Shown piece after piece: positions 39,757-51,364 of a DNA stretch of 64,000 nt. The notes beneath the pieces were generated by a model. That model was not told the origin of the DNA and did not search any database. It saw nothing but the letters and a program-made list of their open reading frames with translations. The stretch is from Desmodesmus armatus (Eukaryota; Chlorophyta; Chlorophyceae; Sphaeropleales; Scenedesmaceae), in assembly GCA_007449985.2 (NCBI GenBank), contig VIIQ02000001.1, positions 248,001 to 312,000 of the forward strand. Reading direction: 5' to 3'. The translations under genes were made by a program, and so were the position numbers. Numbering within the stretch: the stretch's first letter is position 1; each line of letters starts with the position of its first letter.

Positions 39757-41648
39757 TCGGAGCTGCTTTTATGGCCTCTACAGCAGTAACAGCTGTGCGC
39801 ACAGAGGTCAGCATGCGCTGTCGCGCAATCGCAGCCTTGGCAGCTGCTTTTGTATCTACACCAGCTCAAAGTGACAGTTGCGTGCTGGCCCGTTTTATGG
39901 CCAGTGTGCGCTCTCCTGTCCAAGTGGGGGTCAGATGTGCTTGACCAGGTGCGCAGGCTGGCTGTGCACCTGCTGCTGACTGCATGCGGCTGTGCAGTTT
40001 GTTGGCTCTTTGCTGGCTTTCCCTTGGGGCTGCAGGGTGTGTTGGTCTGGTCTGTTTGCGCATACAGTTGCCTCATGCATCGGCAGCAGGGCTGTTTGCA
40101 GCGCCTTTGCCTTTCTTCATCTGTTTGATCGCGGTTATCACGTTGCGTGGGTCAGCACAGGCTGTGCAGACCCGCGTGTATGTATGGTTCCGAAATGATG
40201 ATGCTTACATGTTGATGCTGTGTTGACGCGCTCCACAGCTTTGATTGGGCTGGCTGGCAGAGCTTGGGGGCCAGGGCTGGTGGGGACACTTGGTGTGCAC
40301 GTCTCCAACGTCAGCACTCCCCTGGCTGGCCCACGCGCACGAGGTGCATGTAGATGTGCATGTGCGCGTGTTTTGGTGCAACAAGATTGGATGTGCTTGG
40401 ATATGGCAGCGCGCTGCACACGTGACTGCATGGTTGGTTGTGTGTTCGGTCGCTGCTTCTGCTGGCAGCCCGTGCAATGTGCAAGTGCGCTCCACGACAG
40501 GCAGCAGCCGGGTGAGACACATGTGGGTAGGCTCATGTGTATAGACGCCTTCAGTCAAGTGAGTATGTGGGACGGGGAGAGTTGGTTCACTTCACATGGG
40601 TCCCTCACCTAGCTATGGTGTGCTGTTGTCGCTCGGGTATGAGTCAGCAGCCAGTTGTTGGCCAAGTCACCAGGCTTGCCAAGCAACGAGCCGCTGTGGC
40701 ATGGGTTATTTTATGGGATTGAGTGTACGTACACACTCTGTGTTGTACCAAGAGCAGTTGTGCTAAAGAGGCTTTACGTGTCTTGGTGCTGATGTTCAGT
40801 GTTGTCAGGTTGGTGTGCTGGCTGTATATGCAGGAGGCGCGTTGTGCATCAGTTGACTCACCCAGGGAGGCATTCTCCTGTGGTGTGGTACCCGCATGTA
40901 ACCAGACATGTACACTGATACGTTGGCACTGCTAGTGTTGAGATCAGTGCTCAAGGGTGCAACTGTCGACATGGCCTAAATGTTGCTTGTCACAGCCATG
41001 TGGAATCGGCAGCGTACACCTGGCCTACTAGGTCATTTGAGCTCTCAGGAGTCTAGCGCAGCTGCTGCTCTCCTAGCTGCAAAGTCCCGCCATGCACTAT
41101 CCCACATGTACTGTCCTCATCACAACAGGTGTGTTGGCCTTGGCCGTGTGTTGCCGAGTTCCCATACAGCAGCCTGCTGTCGGAGGCCGCATACTATTGT
41201 GGCAGAGGGTATGAGCGGACCTTGTGAGCTCCTTGCTAAAATGTGCATGCCCTGTGCAGTCAAAGGAGCACTCCTTGTGATAGCTGGCACAACTGTCCTG
41301 TCAAAACACCGTGAAGATCTCCCCCTACAACCAGCACCCTGTTACACATGGATCTCATCCAGCACTTGTGCAAGAAGGCGACTGGTCCACTGTGCCCACA
41401 AGCCAACATGCCACGGCACACCTTCATGTTGAGCACCTCTGCAGCCTGAAGTACTTGCCGCAAGTGTGTTGAACACACCACCATGGGCCTGCCAGAGGCA
41501 CATATGTACGCACAAAACAACAGCTGCATGCACGCACGCACTCTGTGCTGATGCGCCACCTGACGTCAACCTGCAAAACACAACAGCAGCTGCATGCACA
41601 TGTTGACTCTGCGCTGATGTGTCCAACTGAGAAATGCTTGCGCATTAC
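39757..41648. other. No gene seen; BTB 3' UTR at left
   Basis: G/T-rich on the plus strand to about 41000, fitting a long 3' UTR of the BTB gene, with TGTAA near 40898. No conserved coding segment recognised. Confidence 0.35.
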
Positions 41649-42481
41649 CTAGGTGCCCAGGCTGCTTTTAGAAGTCAGGGAGATCGGCACATCTGTAAAG
41701 CTGAAGGCAACGGAGCGCTTGAACTCCTGCAGACAACATGACGAGCAGCAGTGCGGCAGGAAAAGCGTTAGACCAAATAATTTGGTGCTGAACACATAAG
41801 ACACAGGGAGAGACTCGAACCAACCACTGCTTGACACTGTGAGCATCAGATATTTAAGTGACTCCAGAAACTGAGAGAGTCTTCTGACACACATGCAGGC
41901 CTCCTGCTGCACACTGCTGGCATGTTGCTGCATGCAAAGGCACGCCCGTAGCTGTGGCTGGGGTCTTATCGCATCCCGACTTATAAACTCGGCATCGAAC
42001 CAGCGCACAGCGTAATCCAGGGTCCGCGCACACCCACCCCGCCTCCCACCCGCCCTGCCTCGCTGCCCCATGCTCTGTCACTGCCCCCCTGCGCTGTCAC
42101 TGCCAAGCATGCAGGCCACCTGCAACACCTACCCTTCTGGATGACATACTGCACATGCTGTGTGGCACTCCATCACTGCACCGGCAGGCTGACGGCTGCG
42201 CAACGCTGTGCTGCTGCTGCCATTCACATGTTGCTGCCATGCGGAGGCTGCTGCTGGCATGCATGCAGAGGCACGCCCGTAGCTGTAGCTGGGGGGATAT
42301 CGCATCCCGAGTCATGAACTCGGCATCGAACCAGCAAACAGCGTAATCCAGGGCCCGTGCACACCCACCTGCCTCCCAGGGACCCCGCCTCGCTGCCCCC
42401 CTGCGCTGCTGCTGTTCCAGGCGCTGTGCTTGTTGCCAAACTCTGCTTGGCCTGCTTGTAGCGGCACTTATCTTTCATGGC
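41649..42481 (-). CDS. Two possible exons of an unidentified minus-strand gene
   Basis: A possible terminal exon at about 41649-41729 (after a TCTGCAG acceptor) reads EFKRSVAFSFTDVPISLTS and ends in TAG. A possible upstream exon at about 42365-42481 reads AMKDKCRYKQAKQSLATS after a TTCTAG acceptor. They can be joined in frame. I do not recognise the product and could not follow it further upstream; both may be chance. Confidence 0.22.
41916..42410. repeat. Tandem duplication, two copies of ~170 bp
   Basis: Segments 41916-42094 and 42247-42410 share long identical stretches (GGCACGCCCGTAGCTGT, CTCGGCATCGAACCAGC, CAGCGTAATCCAGGG). Each contains a small palindromic hairpin around CCGAGT...ACTCGG or a close variant. 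Confidence 0.8.
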
Positions 42482-45400
42482 CTAGAAGCGTGTTTATTGG
42501 AGAGCGATGATTATGAGAGCCTTGAAGGTGCAGATGCCTGCAACAGCAGTACATCCCCAGGAGGTTGAGTGGAAAAGCAGCAGACGGACGGAACGGGAGA
42601 AGGGAAAAGAAACGAGGGACAGCAACAAGCACAAGTGACCCATGTATAATCACCTAGACGAGAGGAAAGCTGCACGAGGCCAGAAGGGCCATGCAGAGGC
42701 AGCTTTCTTCTTACTGTTCCTGCAGGGCCGGCCTGGTGCTGCAGCCTTCTGGTGCTGCAGGCGCCTTCTGGTGCTGCAGCAGCACCTTGGCAGCAGAGAG
42801 CTTATGCTGCGCCAGCAGCCAGCGATTCGGATACCTTGATCACTTATCAGCCGATAGAGTATGTACATGCTCAGGTGACTGCTGCAGGACGCGTGAGGAA
42901 AAGGCGATTGAGACTGGCCCAGCAGACTGACCGCTGTCACCAACTCAGACATTAAATAAAGCAATAATATATCAGTTCAGAGAAGTTTACATCGCCATGA
43001 AGCCCTATGATGGCACTACAGTACATATACTGTCTCGGCCTTCGATTATTCGACGGTTCTGGCGCCATGGGGCTCAAAGTCAGGGTCTGGCTGCTTCGGC
43101 AGCCTGAGCACCTGTCAAACCCACTTTCTCTATCAGAAAGTAAGTAGACCAAGCTTGTGCGTGTTTGTCTGGCCGACCTGCTCGCAGTTTGTACAATTGT
43201 ACTGTACCCGCTGTACAGTAAGTCTGTTGTGCAGCTTGACATGCATGGCAATGCGGGAGCGCGTGCTGCAGACTACATGCTGCAGCTTGCTTGCTTGTAC
43301 GATGATGTACTTACGCGACACAAGTTGCCATGGCATGTAAGTGTCAGCACCCAGTGGTGACCAGTGTGACAGCTCCACTGTCCAGAGGCAGCCTCCCACG
43401 TTACCGGTAGAATGGTGATAAGCAGTGGATGCTCACTCCACACCTTGCCCCGCTACCAACTTCAGTACAGCTAAATGTGAATGTTACATCTGTGCTGCAA
43501 CACTGTTGGCACATGTGGCACATGCAGACATATCCCGTGTGTCCAGCAGCCAGCCTGGCCACACCTGAGCCACTCCGCCCTCAAACCCCAGACACCATCC
43601 TGTAATCCTGGACCAGCACCTTACATCAGCTGGATGCGTACTGCTGACAGTCTTTCGCAGTTCACAACCATCTTCCACCCTAGCAAGACCACCACGTCCA
43701 TCAGGACAACACCCCCACTGGCTCAGTGCCACACAACCAGCATCCAGGCTTGCAAGCCTGAACAACCACCTTCCATCTCTTCATCCCTTCTTCCCTTCTA
43801 TGCTTGACACGACGTATTGCACATCAGTCACCCAGTGCACACATCTTCCCTACTACTGCTGCCAGGGCTGCAGCCGTGAAACAGCTGCCTGGTCAGCGTG
43901 AAACAATCAAAGCTTGCAGCAGTGTTGCATTCGCCATGTTGCTTGTATGTCGTTGCCATAACAGGGTGCTTGTGCACCGCTGTCACCAACATGACACAGA
44001 CATTCAACACACCAGGTGGGGTTCAAAGGAGGGGTATACACACACCACGAAGTGGGCCACCTACATCTACTGCACTGTGAGAGTGCCAAACAAGCATGCC
44101 ACTTGCAAGAGTTAGTAGCCTTCAGATCAACCTCACGACCAGCCGAAGTGGCGACGTGCAAGCATGTCCAAAGCACATGCACAAGGCCATGGCAGGTGCA
44201 TCTGTCCAAATTCGCAAGTGAGTGACCATCTCATACACAGGATCCAGCCAAAAGGACGGTTGGGACAGTGGCAGCGGGTGTGACGTGACCAAAAAGAGTG
44301 GCAGCGGGTGTGATGTAACAGACGGCTGCTGCCCCGCAGAGCAAAGCTGTAGGGGTATTCAAAATGCAGACCAACAGCAGGCATCTGTATCTGCAGGGGA
44401 CGTGTGGACCGAAAAGCTAAGCAGGCGGCACGCCCCAAAAAAGCACACACACCACAGCGCAACAACAGTACAAGCAGGCCTGCTTAGCAGGAAGCCAAAT
44501 GCCAAGCTGTGGGCTAAGGTTGTCCAGTAATACGGCACTGCAGCATCTGCGATGCACGGGTGGCGTTCCCTAGGCTGTGCACATACACAAGACAACCTCC
44601 TTTTTCCAGCCTTGCGGCCCACCCAAAGGGCGCCAGAGGTTGGGCTTGACCTTCAGGCTGAAGCCAAATCACAAGCCACAGACGTGCCACAATATGCTGC
44701 AAAGGGAGGGCTGCCAGGAGCAGTCCACAGAAACAACACACAACACAACACCAGTACTACTAGCAGCACACACGACTGACCGTACCTACATGCAGGGAGT
44801 GGTGATTTGTTGCGCGTGGCTTCCAAACAAGGTGGTGTAGACACAGGGAGTGCATGTGTTTGGCACAAGCCTTCCACAGGGATTGTCCACCCAAGGCGTC
44901 CCCCGCAAAACAAAAAACCACAACCCCTAGCAGTACAACAGACTACCGTCGAATCTGCAGACACCAGAGCAGGCTTGTGCTGCTGGGCAAGGCAAGACGG
45001 CCTTGACATTCTCTTGCCTTTCAAAGCATGTCCAGAAACATTACGCAAAGTCAAGTCTTGCACAACCCAGTCATAATCCTAACACAACAGCAGGCGTCAG
45101 TGCCATTCAGGCATCCAAAAAACAAAAGCCCGCAGTACTGTGCTTGGTACAAAGGGCCACCCCACGGGACCAAACAGGCATACATGCAAGGGACCATCCC
45201 TACACCCTACCCCCACAAAAAGCAAGAAGAGCAAAACAGCAGACTGCCCTGGAGTGCAGCGAATCCTGATGCACCCCAAAAGCACACACCTACGCCCCCA
45301 GTACAGCAAGACAAAACGCATGGCGAGCACTAGCTCAGGCCTAGGGGTCTCCATTTGTCCATTTTGGCCCCTAGCACACGAACATTTCACACACCAGACA

Positions 45401-46334
45401 TTGTTGATGTGTGCCTCAGTGTACATGAAAACGGCCATTTGCAGCAGGGGCCCAACATGTGATGGCTGTGGGGTGCTGAAAGCACTACGCATAGTGCATG
45501 CATGCATCAGCGGGGGCTTGGCATGCACACCTGACCAACAGAAGAGCTGCAAACAACATCCTGAAGGGTGCACTGTTCTGAGCACCCTTGCAAGAACCAG
45601 CCATGGTCAGGAGGGTGATTGGCAAGGCCCTGGCCTTGAAACCCATCTGCAACACCCACACGTACGCGCATACGCAAACCCCAAGTCTGTATAGACCAAC
45701 TTTTGACTGAGAGCCCCAAGCACATGCCGCACTGCAGCTCAGCTTGTCCCACACAACACATGTCTGTCCGCCGCCGCACGCAATTTCTGTGCAACTCAGC
45801 AGCAGGGGCTGCTGCAAACAGGTGGATCGGTACAATAGCCACGCAATGTCGGGACACCAAAAGACTGCAGGTCTTACACAACACACAACCCAAGCACACA
45901 TACCCTTCTTCTGCTTCAAGCAGCCACCTACTACAGATTAGTAATCTCCCATCTGCCACACCATTCAGCACAGATTGTCGGCTAAAACCTTACAGCCAGA
46001 TACCGCCGCAGCAATCAACCCACTGACTGCTCTTCAGCTTCTTCAAGCTTCACAATACCTAACAGCGACCTCAACCCTACCCACAGGCTGCGCTGTGTGC
46101 AGCGCAGCTCAAAGCAACGTGCAACTGCACACACCAACTCAACCCTCAAAAAGAGTAAGCTTGGCATTGCAACCTTGCAACCACACAGACAGCCCTCCAA
46201 ACTGGACACCCACAGGTGCAGCAGCAGCCAATTTGCTTGAAAATCCGACACTAGCTACTGCTGACGCACCTGGATCCAAAACCCCAGGTAACCTTACCCA
46301 AGGCCCCACGCACCGTCTAACCAACCACAGCTTC
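42482..46334. other. No gene seen; Rh gene 3' UTR at right
   Basis: 3.9 kb, C/A-rich on the plus strand from about 43480, as in minus-strand transcribed parts of this window. Open frames here have no family signature. The right end must contain the Rh gene 3' UTR. Confidence 0.35.
45990..45994 (-). terminator. Candidate poly(A) signal TGTAA of Rh gene
   Basis: TGTAA on the minus strand, about 340 bp after the stop codon of the Rh gene. Confidence 0.4.
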
Positions 46335-49300
46335 TCACACAGCCTGATCGCCAGCAGCTGCCTTGGCAGCAGGCGACACATGGCCATTTGTGGCATACAG
46401 ACCCCCAGAGCTCGCACCAGCATGTGCAACCCCGGCATCCTTTGCCCCAGCAACATCCCTGCCGTGCCTGCTGCCGTGAGGGGAGGCATAGCTGAGGTGT
46501 CGGCTACCGCCGTGGGAGCTGCCGTGCAGGGCAGCGGTGCGGTGCTGGGAGCCGCTGGTGCGGACGTGGAAGGAACCGTTGCGCTGGGAATAGTTTGTGA
46601 GGTCGGCGGCATGACCACCACTGAAGGGTGTCTCCAGTTGGACCTGCACACACCAGGGAGGTACAAAATGAGTTACCAGGCTTTTGGATGGGCTTGATTG
46701 CCTGGTATACAGTGGGCTTCTCTAACTGGTTCGGACAGTCACGCATTGTCAAGGTAGATGCTGTAACCAACATAAATACAGGTGAAGGCAAACGGCAGCA
46801 TGATCAAGCAGCCACCCCAGTCCGCAGCAACAGCATATCGAGAGCAGCGCCAGCACCTTTTGACCATCATAAAATCAAAGCCCTTGCTCACCTCAGTAAA
46901 GAAGATAGCATCATCGAACAGCGACAGGCCGTCAATGCATGCCATGTTGGACTCGTCAACGCCAAATGCATCGCTCTCATCGTGGCCGTCTGCTGCGCCG
47001 GCCCAGACCTTGCGCTCGCGACGCGCTGCCGCTGCCTTGATTTGATTCATCCCGAAACGACCTGCAGCACATAAATGCACCAACGTGTTACGCGTGCTCC
47101 TGAGGCTCGTGTTGTTTTTAAGTTTGATCACGAAGCCACCATGGCGCTGCCAGACCATATATATGCGTATATCAGCAACATGCTGGCACTCGAATAGTGG
47201 GAGGATGTGGGATACACAGACCCTTCTGCCTGGGTCGAGACACTTCATGCTCACAGCACCAGCAGCCTGGGATGGTATCAGCAAGTCATCCAGCTGCATG
47301 CAAGGAAGAACAGCACCCTTTGCCCACATAGTCCACAAGTACTTCACTGTCGGCTTACCTGTTGCCAGTGCAGACACCAGTGCTCCTCCACTGGTTGCGA
47401 TGGCCACTGTGCACAGCAGCGACAGCAGCTGGAAGCCGATCTGTGCATTGCCGTGCGCTGCAACACCCGCAACTTGGCCAAAGGCAGCGATACCGGCAAT
47501 GAAGCCACCCAGAAGACCTGGCATGCCGTGCAGGTTCTGTTGCACAGCACAAGATACACACAGGGACGCAGCAACACAACCACGAGGCAAACAGGGTGTC
47601 AGCGCATGCGCAGCACTTCTGCTTCACAACACTTGTTGCTCTTGCTAAGCATCCACATCTCCTGACAGCATTGCAACTGGTAAAAGCATTGCGACTGGCA
47701 AAAGGGGGTTGATTCTGACGGCGGGACGTCTGGTAACATGGCAGCCAGCAAACTGGCGGCCAGCAAAGGGCCAACAATCAACTCACAATGCCCGCCACAA
47801 CGCAGCTGCCGAGAGCATAAACTTGCGAGCACCATCCATATACACCCTCTGCTCCAAGGGACCAAACCCCAAAACCATAAGCCAACTCACATGCACGCCA
47901 CAGGTGTCGCCGAGGTTGAGCTTCTGCTCCAGCACGCCTGCCAGCCAGCCAAAGCCAAAGGTGCTCAGGGCGCCAGCAAACAGGCCCACGGCCACAGCAC
48001 CTCCTGGGCTCAACCTCAGGGCAGCAGAGGAGCCCATAGCCACACCACCAGCAAGGGTGGCATTCTGCAGGCAACAGAAGCACCCACGCAGGATACAGTT
48101 GGATTTCGAACAAGGGTACAGTGCAGGCTGGGCCGGTATGACAGCTCTATTACCAATTGAAGCATAGCCTACAAGACTACCCAAGCCATACAGACACAAG
48201 CCGAGCAAAGTGCCCTTTCCACAAGATCTCCAGTGAACAAATCAGTCAGTATCCTTGCAACTACAGGACTGCAGGACTCGGGACAGCGCAGCATCACTCC
48301 GTCTCAGCACAGCACAGCGCAGCACAGCACGCCCTCACCTGCACATGCATCATGTCGAACCTTCCGTTGTTCAGCCAGGAAGACACAGCAAAGGTGCTCA
48401 GCACAGACCCCAGCAGGAGAACAGGGTGTTGACCACACAGTAGTACTGCTGAGGCAGCAGGATGTTGTCCGGGTTGGCCTCATGTTGAGCACTGGCCTCA
48501 ATGCTAGCCAGTGCTCCGTTGAAGGAAGGCCTGTGAGCAGCAACATACATACACAAGCACCAGATTTGCAGGACACAGAAAGGCAGGCATGCCATGCATG
48601 AGAGGTGTGCATGCAAGCAGAACAAAGGCGCTTGAGCACAGGACGATTTGTCCTTGCCCAAGCACAGTATCACTTGCCCACATGTACGCGCTCAGCTCAG
48701 TGTGAAGTCAAAACATCTTGCCAACAAACATGTTTGACTTTACACTGAGTTGAGCGCTTACATGTGGGCCAGTGATACTGTGCTTGGGCAAGTGCAGACT
48801 TGCAGCAAACTTGACCTCATAAGACAGCACATGCAGGTTGTTAGGTTGCGATGCCGCGGCTGCAAGCCTAAAAAGGAGCAACTGGGTAGTTGCTGTGCTA
48901 GATTTGAAGATGGTTTGAGGATGGTTTGAAGATGGTTATGAAACCACTGATTGCTATTATCAAACCACTGACTGCTTTTAGACAACCCCCAAATGGCATG
49001 GACCGCTGCTGCTCACCAGTACATCCAAAGGAAGATGGTCCCGATCATGGAGAACAGATTGGAGGTGTATCTGCAAAAACAACAGCAGGCAGAACTGCCA
49101 CACCTAAGTCCCGCCGGCAAGCAACGGTCTAATCTTCGGACTGATACATGCATCGTTCCCTCCACACGGACACCTCCTGTACATAATGCCCAGATCCTCC
49201 AATATACACCATGATCAACACCATCACACCATCTTGACTTGATACGACTGCCAGTTTGAGGTCGGTTGCTGCTGGTGGCTGGCGTGCATACGGTACAAGG

Positions 49301-51364
49301 GCAACAGGGAGTGCCATCCTCCCCTTCAGTCCCTGCCCCTGCCCAACTGGTGGCATGCAGCTGACTGGTGACACTTGGGGCCGCAGGACATCACAACCAG
49401 CCAACTGGGAGACACATGCTAGCAGCTATGTAACCCCCCTGCCACACGATTCCCGTTCGGCAGCAGCAGCAGGGCCTGGATTGACTAAACTCACGTGGCG
49501 CTGTTCTTGATGTTGGCAGATGTGTAGGCCCCAGGAGCTTGCCGGCCATTGCTCAGCACAAGGCTAGCTGCCAAGCCGTAGTAAGCACCAAAGGCATGGA
49601 TAGTGATGGAGCCCCCCATGTCCAGACCCTGCAGGACCTTGAACACCAGGTGCTGGTTGAAGGCATACAGGGGCACCTGCAGGCAGCCGCAACAGCAGCA
49701 ACGCACATACACAAACAATTATGGCTGTTTTAATGTTGTGACTGGCTAGGGGGTTGCAGCAAAAGCAACAATTATTGAGCACACTCATGACTTGGAGTAC
49801 ACACATGTGCATGCAAGCAGCAGCCTGCCAGCCTCCGGCTGCCTCACAGCTCACAAAATTGCCCCGTCAACTGCACATGCGCACTGCTGAGCAGACCGCT
49901 CTGTTACTATGTTTGCATCCGCTCAAAACATAGTAAGAAAGTTGAGTACTACCCGTCAGTCAACTAGTCAACTAGTTGACTGATTTGACTTGCAAAGCGC
50001 CCGCTCACCATGCCAACCATCAACCAGGTCAGCTGAGTGGGGTGGTCTTGCCTAGCACAGCGCCAAACGCAATCATTCCAGCACCAGCGCAAAATGTGGC
50101 ATCAATCACCAAAGGCAGCTCCAGACGGATTGTCGGCCAGCCCTTGCCCATGCCCTGCCAGCAACAACAGCAAGCAACAACAGTCCGTTGCAGTTGTGGG
50201 TGACACGTACAGGGTTGGGGTCAGTTTGTTGGGGGTCATGCTACTGGGTGGCCTAGGGCGGCTGCTTCAGAGCTATGCGTCCTGCGTTGCAGCGTGAAAT
50301 GCTCCCCCATCTCTGTCACTCAAGCATACAGCGGCTGCTGCAGCTGCAACAGCAGCCATAGAGACTGGGGTTCTGGGAGACTAGGGTTTGGTGTCCCCAG
50401 CACGCTGCACATGTGTCACTGAGCAGCGCCCACAAATTCAGCCCCATCCTGCATACATGCACACCTCTCAGCAGGGATGTGTCCTGAATAACTCCGGCCC
50501 TACTAGGGTTAGGAATGTATCCTGGATAACTGCGGCTTACCTGCTGCACAGCTCCGATGACCAGCACGGCCTCCAACATGATGAGGGCCGAGGTGAAGAA
50601 ATTGAGACCGACAGCGCTGTAGCCGTAGCGGCGCAGGAAGGTCATGAGGAAGCCGAATCCCACGAAGATCATCACCTCGACATCAAGCAGCCACTTGTAA
50701 TACTGGCCAACCTGTGCGTGCAGGTGGTTGAGGTGGTTGGTTTGTCAGGAGCGACAGCGCAGCAGGCGTTCACCAGCAGGACAGCTGCTGCTGCTGCTGC
50801 TGCAGCACTCGCATGCTGTGCCCCAACTCTGCTTCAGAAAGGAGGATTCCTTCAAAGGGTACTGTCAACAGTCAGGGTGAGACGTCTGTGTGACAAATTG
50901 AAGCAAGGGTGTGAAATGGCGGCTGACCTGCTCTGCTGTACCCTCAGGATGTTCATACTCGACGAATGCCAGGAAGAATGCCAGGATACAGGCAGCGATG
51001 CAGGCCACGGTGGGGGTGAACGACCTGTACAGGCATGGGCACCCAGCCATGTGAGTGGCAGCAACGGGGCAGGCTGCAGGCTGCTGCTGCTGCTGCTGCT
51101 GCACGAAACATCCTTATGACCTGATATTCAACAGAATGATCTGACCTGTGATTGTTTGCACGTGATCTCAGCCGCGCTGCATGTGATATGCAGGCGATCA
51201 TGCTGCTGCTGCTGCTCACGCTGCTCACGTGGCCGGGACACGGGGGAGTGGCAGCCAGTGCTACGGTATTACCAAGCATACCTGTAAGCTGGATGTCCGT
51301 CGCTCAGGACGCCCTGGGATTGCAGCTGCGCCAGTTTCTTATCATCGAGCACTGTTCCTGTCAT
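46335..51364 (-). CDS. RHP: Rh-family ammonium/CO2 channel
   Basis: Eleven exons: 51364-51282, 51024-50928, 50711-50541, 50154-50009, 49676-49495, 49070-49017, 48530-48339, 48064-47891, 47536-47359, 47061-46892, 46643-46335. With one base restored in each of exons 4 and 7 the product is 585 residues. Rh signatures: VEVMIFVGFGFLMTFLRRY, GGSITIHAFGAYYGLAAS (pore His), FLWMYWPSFNGAL, NATLAGGVAMGSS, GDTCGVHNLHGMPGLLGG (second pore region). About 11-12 membrane helices are followed by a hydrophilic tail of about 150 residues rich in Ser, Gly and His. Rh proteins conduct NH3 and, in Chlamydomonas, are linked to CO2; location is plasma or chloroplast envelope membrane. The start MTGTVLDDKKLAQL joins in phase to RSFTPTVACIAACILAF. 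Which RHP paralogue this is cannot be told. Confidence 0.95.
48654..48791. repeat. Long intronic inverted repeat (foldback)
   Basis: Arms 48654-48716 and 48730-48791 are reverse complements over 62 nt with four mismatches and one bulge; loop of 13 nt. It lies in the Rh intron 48531-49016, so the pre-mRNA can fold into a long hairpin. Confidence 0.92.
49966..49981. other. 16-bp perfect palindrome
   Basis: AGTCAACTAGTTGACT, with an overlapping extra AGTCAACT half-site on its left, in an Rh intron. No function assigned. Confidence 0.6.

Noticed and set aside
41800..41870. B-box-like GGTTCGAGTCT on the minus strand as a tRNA gene
   Set aside because: The T-stem and acceptor stem do not pair; a chance match or a very degenerate remnant.
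42300..42345. tRNA-Met-like anticodon hairpin (CCGAG, loop TTCATGA, CTCGG)
   Set aside because: There is no matching T-arm or acceptor stem around it, and the sister copy of the duplication changes the loop and breaks the stem.
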